A DNA stretch of 64,000 nt. Origin: Crocinitomicaceae bacterium (GTDB taxonomy: Bacteria; Bacteroidota; Bacteroidia; Flavobacteriales_D; Crocinitomicaceae). The stretch spans positions 16,601-80,600 of the forward strand of contig JAHEMJ010000006.1 in the NCBI GenBank assembly GCA_024643725.1, written 5' to 3'. Below the pieces are notes generated by a model, which saw only the letters and a program-made list of their open reading frames with translations, was not told where the DNA came from and made no database searches. A program made the position numbers and the translations under genes. Positions 8,309 to 15,754 of the stretch are shown here, in pieces (the first letter of the stretch is position 1; the number at the start of each line of letters is the position of its first letter).

Positions 8309-8671
8309 ATGAAGCAGGAATTATTTTCATGGGTATTGACGTTCATCGTTCTATTTTTATCTTTCCAAGAAATAAAGTTGGCTTTCCTGTATGTCAAACT
8401 GATCACGAATCAGCCTAAAATCATAAAAGTGGAGCGAACGGGCTATTACACCGTTCATGGACAAGCGGCATTTTATGTTCTACCCTCGGACGGTTCAACA
8501 AAGGTGCATTTGAAGGTCAAAACCACCATTCTTACCCAATTTGTCCCCTTCTTTTTAGGGCGAACCTTTTCTGTGATGCCATGTGAATCCGAATGCGTTT
8601 TGCGCTCTCCGATTTCATTTGTCCTTTCAGGGACAATGATCTTTTTATTGATTCAATTTGGAATCGTTTAA
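8309..8671 (+). CDS. Small membrane protein with N- and C-terminal helices
   Basis: It encodes 120 residues. One hydrophobic segment lies at residues 7-30 and another at 102-119, flanking a ~65-residue beta-rich domain (KIIKVERTGYYTVHGQAAF, VHLKVKTTIL) that would sit on one side of the membrane. It starts 10 bp after the DUF4265 gene and is probably in the same transcript. No family is recognised; the layout recalls small DUF3592-like proteins, but I would not assign it. Confidence 0.55.
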   Translation: MKQELFSWVLTFIVLFLSFQEIKLAFLYVKLITNQPKIIKVERTGYYTVHGQAAFYVLPSDGSTKVHLKVKTTILTQFVPFFLGRTFSVMPCESECVLRSPISFVLSGTMIFLLIQFGIV

Positions 8672-8702
8672 GTACTGAACAACTGATAATCGAAACAACA
8701 AG

Positions 8703-8942
8703 ATGAACGTTTTAAGTTATTTTTTTTTCGAATCATTTACGGGAGGAATATTTTTCCTTATTTTAGGATTCATCACCATCATTGACACGATCTATTTTGA
8801 TACCCCAATGCCAAAATCACGCTACCATTACTATTCCTATCACTTTATTTATGGCTTTGCTGCAAGTTTTGGATTTTTTGCTCTTTCCATCACTCTAATG
8901 GTTTGGCGGATATCCCTTTTTATTGATGCACTTTTTTATTAA
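8703..8942 (+). CDS. Small two-helix membrane protein
   Basis: It encodes 79 residues with hydrophobic segments at about 5-28 and 47-75, separated by a Tyr/His-rich loop (SRYHYYSYHF). Its stop (TAA 8940-8942) shares one base with the ATG of the next gene, a typical coupled junction. No family is recognised. Confidence 0.55.
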   Translation: MNVLSYFFFESFTGGIFFLILGFITIIDTIYFDTPMPKSRYHYYSYHFIYGFAASFGFFALSITLMVWRISLFIDALFY

Positions 8943-9865
8943 TGGCAATGATGATCAAATTTATGAAGCATAAAATCCACCCTGTATCGTTCGAGGAATT
9001 AACCATTCCCCTGACATTAGAACAGGTCGGATTATTGGTGAATGAAAAAATCATTGGCGAACACACCTTTGAATTTAAAGTAAGAGGTAGGGCGAAAGAC
9101 ATCAAATACACAGGGAAGAGAAATGGACCAAATATCGAAATAAAAAGAAGCCTAGACCGACTCACGAATATCCCCATGTATCCAACTGCCAACATTCGCT
9201 TCACAGAAGTGAATGGAGAAACGGAAGTGAAAGCGACATTTGAACTTCATCCATATTACACCATCGGAATCGTCTCTTTTTATTGCTTGTTGTTCATTGG
9301 CTTCATGGTGGATTCCTATTTATTGGAAACGATACTGAAGCGAATGACCATGTTGCTTTTCCATGTGGCTGTCGTTCTCGGGGCTAATTCCCTTATTCAA
9401 TTTCATCACCGAAATGAACGTAAGAATATGCTATTGATGTTAACTCAAGTTCTACAAGAGCAGAAGGAAAATGAGGCGTCCGATACGGCTACATTAGATC
9501 CTCCAAAAACAGCAACCTTATCGCTGACTGATAAACCCAAAGTATTCGGCAGCGTTTTTGAATTGGTGTTTATTCTGCTGATCGCCTTGTCCTTTTATCA
9601 CTCCAGAGAGGACGTGCGTTTCATTGATTTAAGTATGTTGTTCATTGCCTGTTTCCTCATGTTTGGATTCTTATTTAAAAAATTAAAACTGAGTTGCAAA
9701 CTGAATTATAAGGCATTTACGCCAGTTCTTCTAGGTAGCTATTTCTGTTTCAAACAGCTGAACGGTTCTTTTCAAGAGGACGCGTATTATTACTTCTATT
9801 TTATCCTTTTCTTCCTTTGGATGTTCACACATTTCGTTTCGAGTAAAAGCCAGTACAATAAGTAA
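8942..9865 (+). CDS. Four-helix membrane protein with IPxYPTA motif; larger paralogue of the gene at 3701
   Basis: It encodes 307 residues: a soluble N-terminal ~95-residue domain ending in NIPMYPTANI, a membrane hairpin (about 105-150), a polar linker rich in Glu, Thr and Pro (about 165-205), and a second membrane part with three or four short helices to the end. The N-terminal half corresponds to the whole 164-residue protein at 3701. The C-terminal half is extra and could be a fusion. Start chosen at the coupled ATG 8942; ATG 8948, 8951 and 8963 are alternatives. Function unknown. Confidence 0.62.
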   Translation: MAMMIKFMKHKIHPVSFEELTIPLTLEQVGLLVNEKIIGEHTFEFKVRGRAKDIKYTGKRNGPNIEIKRSLDRLTNIPMYPTANIRFTEVNGETEVKATFELHPYYTIGIVSFYCLLFIGFMVDSYLLETILKRMTMLLFHVAVVLGANSLIQFHHRNERKNMLLMLTQVLQEQKENEASDTATLDPPKTATLSLTDKPKVFGSVFELVFILLIALSFYHSREDVRFIDLSMLFIACFLMFGFLFKKLKLSCKLNYKAFTPVLLGSYFCFKQLNGSFQEDAYYYFYFILFFLWMFTHFVSSKSQYNK

Positions 9866-9944
9866 AGTCATGAAAGATAAAAAGCAGTCAAGGCTTGGGC
9901 ATCCGTTTAGAAAAAATCTTTAATCAACAAAAAAAATATTGATC

Positions 9945-10547
9945 GTGAATAATGTCATAATTTTTATATTTTCTGCCACCATGTTTTTATTCAACTCTTG
10001 CCATGATTCCATTGAATCGAAGCAAACGAAAACGGTGGTTAAAAATCATGTGAATCCAAGGTTTAATGAATTTTTGAAGGAATTCCAACCACTATCGTCA
10101 AACACGGTATTTAATACCACCTGTTTTGATGCTTCCAAAAACAAAAATTGTCATGAACTGAATAGTGCTGTGTATAAGCAGTTTTTGAATGGATATGAAG
10201 GACCAGCATTATCGGTTGGTTACCTAAAAGACGCTTCCAATTTTTATTCCATCATTTATTGCACAGCAGCAGCGTGTTATTTGCCAAATCTTGCCGTTTA
10301 TAATCATTCAGGAAAGTTGCTTCAAACAATGCAAATTGCTTCAGGTTGCGGATCCGGCATGGGTTATGAATGTGAGGAAATGGTAAAACTGCGAGGTGAA
10401 AATCAAATAATAACAATGAGAAAAGAGAAGTTTTTTCAATGTGACAGTTTAGGTCAAAAGATTGTTTCTTCGGCTGAAGAAAATAATTCTAAAATTAGAT
10501 ACATCGTGGTTGGTGGCAGGATACAAGTTGACACATTAGAAAAATAA
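9945..10547 (+). CDS. Predicted lipoprotein, unknown function
   Basis: There is no suitable ATG at the 5' end. TTG 9939 and GTG 9945 both precede a hydrophobic stretch that ends FNSC, a lipobox-like site. GTG 9945 was picked as a commoner start, but this is uncertain. The mature part (~180 residues) contains several Cys (TTCFDA, KNCHEL, YCTAAACYLPN, SGCGSGMGYECEEM, FQCDS), suggesting disulphides. No family is recognised. It ends 33 bp before the 710-bp repeat with the DUF1493 gene. Confidence 0.55.
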   Translation: MNNVIIFIFSATMFLFNSCHDSIESKQTKTVVKNHVNPRFNEFLKEFQPLSSNTVFNTTCFDASKNKNCHELNSAVYKQFLNGYEGPALSVGYLKDASNFYSIIYCTAAACYLPNLAVYNHSGKLLQTMQIASGCGSGMGYECEEMVKLRGENQIITMRKEKFFQCDSLGQKIVSSAEENNSKIRYIVVGGRIQVDTLEK

Positions 10548-10566
10548 ACACCATTTAAAAACTTCT

Positions 10567-10574
10567 TATCTTCA
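10567..10574 (+). promoter_or_regulatory. -7-like promoter box TATCTTCA
   Basis: TATCTTCA ends five bases before ATG 10580. The same box stands at the same distance before the second copy (19246-19253). Transcription from such a box would start at about the ATG, giving a leaderless or near-leaderless message. Confidence 0.4.
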
Positions 10575-10579
10575 TCGCT

Positions 10580-10900
10580 ATGGAAGAGCAAACCTTCAAG
10601 GACTTATTGGATTTTGTATACGCTAAAACCTTGCTTTCCAAAAACATCTCTTTAGGTCCGAATTCTAGACTTTGTGATGATATTGGATTAACAGGTTGGG
10701 ATGCCCATGAATTTTTTATGGCATATGCTGAACGATTTCAAGTGGATGTCAGCGCTTTTCAACTAGCAGATTACGTTGGTGCGGAAGGAAGTATGTTTCA
10801 TTTTTTACCCAAAACGGTCTTAACCATCCATCATTTATTCTTGGGTATACAGCATTCGAAACTGGATGATCAAATCATAAATGGTGTAAATTTGAGTTAA
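10580..10900 (+). CDS. DUF1493 (acyl-carrier-like) protein, copy 1
   Basis: It encodes 106 residues without a signal peptide. The DUF1493 pattern is visible: SRLCDDIGLTGWDAHEFFMA, then AERFQVDVSAF and GAEGSMFHFLP. DUF1493 proteins resemble acyl carrier proteins; here the DD-x-G-L-x-G-x-D stretch is present, but a Ser for phosphopantetheine (DSL) is not, so it is probably not a working carrier. Homologues occur as immunity-type proteins in toxin cassettes (family knowledge). It differs from copy 2 at 19259 by a handful of residues (e.g. ISL/VAL, CDDI/CEDV, LAD/LGD). The lipoprotein gene follows at once. Confidence 0.75.
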   Translation: MEEQTFKDLLDFVYAKTLLSKNISLGPNSRLCDDIGLTGWDAHEFFMAYAERFQVDVSAFQLADYVGAEGSMFHFLPKTVLTIHHLFLGIQHSKLDDQIINGVNLS

Positions 10901-10919
10901 ATTGGCGTATTGCTTCACT

Positions 10920-11297
10920 ATGATTCCTTTCAAACACTTCAGCTACTTTCTACTTTTCAGTCTGCTTTTGCTTTCGTGTGAAAGAAATCATGTCGCGAAA
11001 AAACATGCGCCGAACAGATTGACACGGGAGTATAAACGATTTACGAACGGATTGAAAATCATTACCTATAAAGACGGCATACGCCTCAAGGAAGTTTTTT
11101 TTAATAATGATGGAGTCATGACACAGGGAGAATCCTTTTGGAAAAACACAAACGCCACGTGTCACATGGTTCTTTTTGATAGCCTTGGACGCCCAATTGG
11201 ACCTGGTGATTGGAATTACTACGAACAATTTAATGACCTCTTATTCATTAAAAACAGCCGCAAAAATTTTAAAAAAACAAACGGAAGAATGGTGTAA
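10920..11297 (+). pseudogene. Truncated copy of the lipoprotein gene at 19599
   Basis: From ATG 10920 (TTG 10902 is upstream in frame) it gives a signal ending LLLLSC and about 100 further residues identical to the protein at 19599. After KNSR at 11260 the sequence leaves the repeat and reads only KNFKKTNGRMV before a stop. It lacks the last ~87 residues of the full copy. It may still be translated and exported, but it is a 3'-truncated duplicate. The new 3' sequence holds a fragment resembling the tail of another protein (see 11273). Confidence 0.75.
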
Positions 11298-11383
11298 TAG
11301 ATGCGAGAAAAGATCAAGAATTTGGCCTTCAAAATGGTGGAATTTACACAGGTAATAACCCAGGAACACAAAAAAATTACTAA
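11273..11383 (+). pseudogene. Short open remnant, possible C-terminal tip of a toxin-type protein
   Basis: Between two stops, a different frame from the truncated lipoprotein reads KNKRKNGVIDARKDQEFG then LQNGGIYTGNNPGTQKNY and a stop at 11381-11383. The Gly/Asn-rich ending with IYTG looks like real coding sequence, with no start codon. It begins about where the repeat stops, so the 710-bp copy seems to have been joined to the end of another gene. That this gene was an RHS-type toxin is a guess from the RHS fragment 440 bp downstream. Confidence 0.35.
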
Positions 11384-11390
11384 GTGAACT

Positions 11391-11714
11391 ATGAAAGATC
11401 TTGTATCTAGAAATGAATTAATAGTGTTTTTTGAAAACAAATTAGGCAAAAAACTTCTTGAGGGGTTTGTCTTTTTTGAAGACACTGGAATAAATGGAAT
11501 GGACGCTGAAACACTAATGCATAACTTTGGTGAAGTTTTTAATGTTAATATGAAAAACTTTAGAAAAGAACATTATTTTTCCTCAGAATCTAATCTAATG
11601 AACTTACCAAAAAGAATTTATTCGTTTTGGCTCTTTAAAACTGAATCAAAGTCCTTTGGTTTAGATCATTGCATTCAAGTGATTGAAAGAGGAGAATGGT
11701 TTGACCCTGAATAG
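11391..11714 (+). CDS. DUF1493-like protein, divergent third copy
   Basis: It encodes 107 residues without a signal peptide. It matches the two DUF1493 copies in layout: VFFEDTGINGMDAETLMHNF corresponds to LCDDIGLTGWDAHEFFMAYA, EVFNVNMKNF to ERFQVDVSAF, and MNLPKRIYSFWLF to FHFLPKTVLTIHH. Overall identity is low, so it is an old paralogue rather than a recent duplicate. It starts 8 bp after the remnant that ends at 11383. Confidence 0.65.
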   Translation: MKDLVSRNELIVFFENKLGKKLLEGFVFFEDTGINGMDAETLMHNFGEVFNVNMKNFRKEHYFSSESNLMNLPKRIYSFWLFKTESKSFGLDHCIQVIERGEWFDPE

Positions 11715-11820
11715 AAATCAATGAATTTATCATTCTTGAATTTTACTTAAAAATAGTTCTAAAATGAATTGTCAGCAACAAAAAAAAAGACAATTACCAA
11801 GTTAAACTTAGAAAAACTCA

Positions 11821-11991
11821 ATGAAAATTTCCATACATCGCGTCGGTATTCGAACATGCTCCGATTACAGCCCATTCGGTGTGGAAATGGCTGGTAGAAC
11901 CGAAAGTGATTTCTTTAGCAAAATCGATATGGATTTAAAACCTAAATTTAACTCAAAAGCCAAGCAGTCGATCCATGAAATACATTCTTAA
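11821..11991 (+). pseudogene. Fragment of an RHS-repeat protein core
   Basis: A 56-codon frame contains CSDYSPFGVEMAGRTESDFF. DYxPFGxxxxGRt is the hallmark of the final RHS/YD-repeat core, just before the hypervariable toxin domain, and is very common in Bacteroidota RHS proteins. The stretch before and after has no further YD repeats, so only a sliver is left. Its end overlaps the start of the lipoprotein gene at 11975. It is direct evidence that an RHS gene once recombined here. Confidence 0.65.
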
Positions 11992-12460
11992 ATCCTTTTT
12001 GTTATTCGTTCTTGTTTCATGTTTCAGTAATGAGACAGAATTGGAGGCAAGGAATTGGGAGAAAAAACCATTAACAAAAAAAGAAATTCTATTTATGGAG
12101 GAGTTAAAAAAAAGGGGGTATGATCATATTGAAATGGATTCTCAAATAATCGGTTTGTATGCATTAGGAAGGTCATCCTATGATATTTACCTCACCACAA
12201 AAATCTTAAGCTTAAACGTGAGTGCAGATAGTATTCGAAATGTCGGCTTTCAGATTTCAAAAGAATTATATGACCATGTCCTTGAAGACTCCATTATTTT
12301 TGATTGTCAGCAGATAAATGTTCACCTGACTGTTAAGAATGGTAAGAAATATTGGTCTAGGGAATCTTTCAAAATCTACAAAAAACATCTACTTGAAAAT
12401 GAAATGAAATTTAAGGTGATCAAAAAAAGAAATGGAACTTTTGAACGAGTTTCGATGTAA
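11975..12460 (+). CDS. Predicted lipoprotein, unknown function
   Basis: It encodes 161 residues. MKYILKSFLLFVLVSC is a lipoprotein signal with lipobox LVSC and Cys at 16. The mature part is strongly basic, with beta-type segments (VNVHLTV-like) and a Lys-rich C-terminus (IKKRNGTFERV). Its start lies inside the RHS fragment. No family is recognised. Confidence 0.65.
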   Translation: MKYILKSFLLFVLVSCFSNETELEARNWEKKPLTKKEILFMEELKKRGYDHIEMDSQIIGLYALGRSSYDIYLTTKILSLNVSADSIRNVGFQISKELYDHVLEDSIIFDCQQINVHLTVKNGKKYWSRESFKIYKKHLLENEMKFKVIKKRNGTFERVSM

Positions 12461-12553
12461 AAACAGCTGCAAAATCACAAAAGTACTGTTCTGAATGTAC
12501 ATCTCATCCAAGAATAGTCACTTCACAAATAAAAATTTTCAAAGAAGCGAAAC

Positions 12554-13015
12554 ATGACCAGTAAACTTAAAATAATACTCATCGTTTTGATTCTAACATC
12601 GTGTAACTTTTTGAATAAAAAAAATGAAGTTCAAGAGGGATTTTATGACTACTATCAAGACGGTGATATAATCAGATTGCCATTAAAGGAACCGTACATC
12701 ATGTACTCCGCTAACAATGGAGAGGATTGGGTTTTTGATGTCCCATTTGGGGATTTTTTAAAAGGTCTACAGGTTAGTAATATTCAATCAGTATATGTTG
12801 AAAACGATTTGGTTTTTTTCTATTCGGATTTAATTAGTTTACCAGGAGAAACCGCACCTGCTTGGATCATATTTGATTTGGACAAAAAAACATCAACATA
12901 TTACAGGAATTATGATCAGTTTATCAAGGATTTCCCAAGTGGACAAAAAATGGAATTAGTAAGTAGTACATTTGAAAAATTTAAACAGAAAAAGAAAGCA
13001 ACTTGGATGAAGTAA
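12554..13015 (+). CDS. Predicted lipoprotein, unknown function
   Basis: It encodes 153 residues. The signal MTSKLKIILIVLILTSC has lipobox LTSC and Cys at 17. The mature domain starts GFYDYYQDGDIIRLPLKEPY and continues with repeated beta-hairpin patterns (SVYVENDLVFFYSD, PAWIIFDLDKKTSTYY), suggesting a small beta-propeller-like or WD-like fold. It ends with a basic tail. No family is recognised. Confidence 0.65.
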   Translation: MTSKLKIILIVLILTSCNFLNKKNEVQEGFYDYYQDGDIIRLPLKEPYIMYSANNGEDWVFDVPFGDFLKGLQVSNIQSVYVENDLVFFYSDLISLPGETAPAWIIFDLDKKTSTYYRNYDQFIKDFPSGQKMELVSSTFEKFKQKKKATWMK

Positions 13016-13017
13016 TC

Positions 13018-13103
13018 TACGCAACGCTGGATTTGCATTCCGAGCGCTAAAATCCTTTTGGTTAAATCGCAGTAAAATCCCGCAGATAAAATGTTTATCT
13101 TTA
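13018..13103 (+). promoter_or_regulatory. Shared upstream element B (GCTGG motif plus -7 box TATCTTTA)
   Basis: ACGCTGGATTTG ... CCGAGCGC near 13024-13048 is an imperfect palindrome. It is followed by CAGATAAAATGTTTATCTTTAG with the -7-like box TATCTTTA at 13096-13103, 24 bp before ATG 13128. It resembles elements A (6211) and C (17273). Confidence 0.5.
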
Positions 13104-13127
13104 GAATAAGAAAACATACATAAGAAG

Positions 13128-13811
13128 ATGAAAATTACCTTCATATCTGTCATGATTATTTTGAATCATTTCACAGGATGGTCTCAAATGAAAAGAGACA
13201 CCACCGAATACACCTTAAAAGTGACAAAGATTTATCAACCAATAAATGATTCGGTTCGCGTGAAGTTTACTCGGACAATTGAAACAAATAAGAATCAAAT
13301 AGATACGACGTTAGAACACTACGTACAAAAGTTCAGGGAATCAGAGTGGATAAGAACTGATTATTCCAAATCCATCAATGGAAAAGCAACGTTTATTAGT
13401 GTTAATAATAACCCATTAAACCCTGATCATGCCATTTTTGCCGAAAAATCCGGTTTAATCATGCAATACATGCAGACCTCGGGTCAATTTAATACCTCCG
13501 CGAATACGTATTTCTACTGGAATGGAATGATATCGAAGCAGGGAGTGTTTTATAATCAACTTATCAAAGATGGCGAATGGTTGTATTTTGAGGAGAATGG
13601 AGATACGGCTAAAGTGGAGCACTATTGTGTAAATATCATGGGCGGTGATGATCCAAATCCTGATTATTTTGAGAAGTTCGAAAGTTCAAGAAACGGACTT
13701 TGCTATGCAGGATTTAAAGATGGTTGGTTTCGTTACTATCAAAAGGGCAAATTAGAAAGAAGTGAATTTTGGCGAGAAGGGAGGCTCATTGAACAAAAGT
13801 TAAGTAAATGA
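13128..13811 (+). CDS. Exported MORN-repeat (YwqK-like) protein
   Basis: It encodes 227 residues. A signal peptide (MKITFISVMIILNHFTGWSQ) is followed by a mixed domain and a C-terminal half with MORN_2-type units: NTYFYWNGMISKQGVFYNQ, IKDGEWLYFEENGDTAKVEH, and FKDGWFRYYQKGKLERSEFW. MORN_2 proteins of the YwqK type are often annotated as antitoxin or immunity components (family knowledge). It overlaps the next gene by four bases (ATGA, 13808-13811), so the pair is translationally coupled. Confidence 0.65.
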   Translation: MKITFISVMIILNHFTGWSQMKRDTTEYTLKVTKIYQPINDSVRVKFTRTIETNKNQIDTTLEHYVQKFRESEWIRTDYSKSINGKATFISVNNNPLNPDHAIFAEKSGLIMQYMQTSGQFNTSANTYFYWNGMISKQGVFYNQLIKDGEWLYFEENGDTAKVEHYCVNIMGGDDPNPDYFEKFESSRNGLCYAGFKDGWFRYYQKGKLERSEFWREGRLIEQKLSK

Positions 13812-14263
13812 AACTAATTAAAGAATTTAGGTCTAAAAAAATAATCATACCTAGCTTTACAGTTGGTCTAAAAGACTGGGTTACAATCATTTTTCCAAGT
13901 GATTGTTTAAGTGATGAAAAAATTATTAAACAAGATTATGTCAAGTCATTTTTGGATAAGGAATTTTTAGATGTTAGACCCTGGATTAAACATAAAATAC
14001 CTTCAAATATGAACTATGATGATGGGATAATTGAGTTAATTCAAAATAGGGGTAAAAAGGAATATATTTTATTTGGTCCCATTTCCGACCACGAGAAATA
14101 CTATCAATATTTAGACTCAATTGACAGAAATTTTGGAATAATTGAGTTTTTTCATCCATGTAGTCAAGATGTTCAGTTAAATTCAGGCAGAACGGTAATT
14201 GACTTGTCTAAAAATAAGTCTTTCAATGAGTTACATCATATAATTGCTAAAAGTCAATTTTAA
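13808..14263 (+). CDS. Cytosolic protein of 151 residues, coupled to the MORN protein
   Basis: It has no signal peptide or membrane helix. Its start overlaps the stop of the MORN-repeat gene. The protein looks like a compact alpha/beta domain (ELIQNRGKKEYILFGPIS, FGIIEFFHPCSQ, GRTVIDLSK). No family is recognised. A cytosolic partner translated directly with an exported protein is unusual for an immunity pair and may mean the two arose from separate cassettes that were joined. Confidence 0.6.
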   Translation: MKLIKEFRSKKIIIPSFTVGLKDWVTIIFPSDCLSDEKIIKQDYVKSFLDKEFLDVRPWIKHKIPSNMNYDDGIIELIQNRGKKEYILFGPISDHEKYYQYLDSIDRNFGIIEFFHPCSQDVQLNSGRTVIDLSKNKSFNELHHIIAKSQF

Positions 14264-14406
14264 GGGTCTTGTCTTATGTTGTAATTGACCTAGCTTGGAA
14301 AAAAATGAAAAAAGCGATGCATGAAGTGAAACAAGATTTAATCCTGCAGTACGTTTAACAGCTTTCAGCTCTCCGTTCCATCGTTAAAAAATAGCTTAAC
14401 TCGTTT

Positions 14407-14787
14407 ATGAATTTTCTGATTTACTTCATTAAAATACTTACCGTCCTTTCTTACTTGGTGCCGATCTGGTATGTATTCGCTGTGAAAGGATTTCTTCAAA
14501 GCAACAAGTCCATTTTCATCTTCTTGTTTCAAGGGCTTTTGTTTGTCAGTGCGGACTTAGTGCTAACCTTCCTTCACCAGGACGAATATTCGATGTTTGT
14601 CTTTTATTTCGCGGATGTCATCAGGTTCATATCGATACTGTACTTTTATCATCGAACCATCTATCCATCGAAAATCAACGGAGCACTCATGCTCCTCGGA
14701 ATCGCTGTCTTTTCAGTGGAGAAGTTGAGTCAATGGGATTTGCATAGCAACGATTGGGTATTCACGGTGTTTAGTAATAAAATCTAG
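14407..14787 (+). CDS. Small four-helix membrane protein
   Basis: It encodes 126 residues with four hydrophobic segments (about 3-26, 33-55, 63-82 and 90-105) and almost no soluble domain. ATG 14407 follows a run of A/T. No family is recognised. The 140 bp before it contain only a 17-codon open remnant (MKKAMHEVKQ...) and nothing else that I can name. Confidence 0.55.
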   Translation: MNFLIYFIKILTVLSYLVPIWYVFAVKGFLQSNKSIFIFLFQGLLFVSADLVLTFLHQDEYSMFVFYFADVIRFISILYFYHRTIYPSKINGALMLLGIAVFSVEKLSQWDLHSNDWVFTVFSNKI

Positions 14788-14874
14788 ACAGTGTTTGTTC
14801 GTGAGGCATCTAATAATATGGACATTTAAATTACTTTTGCGCTGCTAAGCTTTTTTCGAAAATAGGATTCAAAA

Positions 14875-15039
14875 ATGAAGGTTCAACTTTATAAGACGAG
14901 AAAGGAATTTTTACGTTTTCAGCAGCTACTTCCGGAAGGTGTGAAACGTAAAATGGTAGAGCGTGAAAGTACCTATTTCGAAGTGGAATTGAACCGTTTA
15001 GGTAAACAAGCAACTTCACACCCAACAAACAAACCATGA
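14875..15039 (+). CDS. Possible 54-residue protein or gene remnant
   Basis: ATG 14875 opens 54 codons (MKVQLYKTRKEFLRFQQLLP, EGVKRKMVERESTYFEVELN...) with normal coding character and a stop that overlaps the ATG of the next gene (ATGA, 15036-15039). A good -7 box TACTTTTG lies at 14832-14839. It is short and basic. It could be a genuine coupled leader gene or the 3' remnant of a lost cassette. Confidence 0.4.
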   Translation: MKVQLYKTRKEFLRFQQLLPEGVKRKMVERESTYFEVELNRLGKQATSHPTNKP

Positions 15040-15749
15040 ACCAATTTCTTATGCGATTTTCCCTTTTACTAGCTGCCTTCATTCTTTTTTCCTGTAAGGA
15101 AGACCAGATCAACTCAACGAAAAAGGAGCAGACCTCCGATGAACGGTATTTGACGCAACTAGATGCTTTACTTCCACATTACATCAATCCAATGGATTAC
15201 ATCATCATGTATCGCTATGGGAGCATAGAATGGACGCCGTGGTCCGCAATCATTTGCATCCCAAAAAAGGACTTAAAGAAGGAATCCATTCACGTGGATT
15301 ATTTTATGTGTAACATCGATATGGATCAAATGGCCATGATGAATAAACCGGCGATGACCATGTATTCATTGAAAATAGAAAATCCAGATGTAGGGGTGAG
15401 TCCCTTGGATCTTCATCAATTGACAAAAATGAGCTTTCAGAAATTGAATAAATACCTTCGGAATTTGTACCTAAATGAGCACGTAGGAGAGGGGCATTGT
15501 GCCAATATTTACCTGCTAAGAAGTCAGCAGTCCAACGCGATTTATATGCTAGATAAAACGAATTCTTCCAGCATGTCAAGGTACCTTAAAGCCATCTGCC
15601 GAAAAATTTCAGCCATGGAATATTATCAATCGCTTTCATTGGATAAAGAATGTGATGTTCCGACAGATTTGATTGCTAATTTACGCTTAGGGAAGGAGTT
15701 GGATACCTTTCATTTTGCCATCGATTATCAGCAACTAGGAATGTACTAA
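15036..15749 (+). CDS. Predicted lipoprotein, unknown function
   Basis: It encodes 237 residues. The signal MNQFLMRFSLLLAAFILFSC has lipobox LFSC and Cys at 20. The mature protein has a Lys/Thr linker and then a domain with alternating helices and strands (YIIMYRYGSIEWTPW, ICIPKKDLK, YFMCNIDMDQMA, CANIYLLRSQQSNAIYMLDK). No family is recognised. Right after its stop comes the 77-bp fragment copied from the first gene of the window. Confidence 0.65.
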   Translation: MNQFLMRFSLLLAAFILFSCKEDQINSTKKEQTSDERYLTQLDALLPHYINPMDYIIMYRYGSIEWTPWSAIICIPKKDLKKESIHVDYFMCNIDMDQMAMMNKPAMTMYSLKIENPDVGVSPLDLHQLTKMSFQKLNKYLRNLYLNEHVGEGHCANIYLLRSQQSNAIYMLDKTNSSSMSRYLKAICRKISAMEYYQSLSLDKECDVPTDLIANLRLGKELDTFHFAIDYQQLGMY

Positions 15750-15754
15750 TCAAT

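Larger units (their letters stand above)
10551..11260 (+). repeat. 710-bp direct repeat, copy 1
   Basis: This segment matches 19230-19939 at a constant offset of 8679 bp with no gaps. It contains a DUF1493 gene and the first part of a lipoprotein gene. The DUF1493 part has scattered differences, with several changed residues. The lipoprotein part from about 10900 on appears identical. Both flanks diverge abruptly, at 10551 on the left and after AAAACAGCCG at 11260 on the right. Confidence 0.9.
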
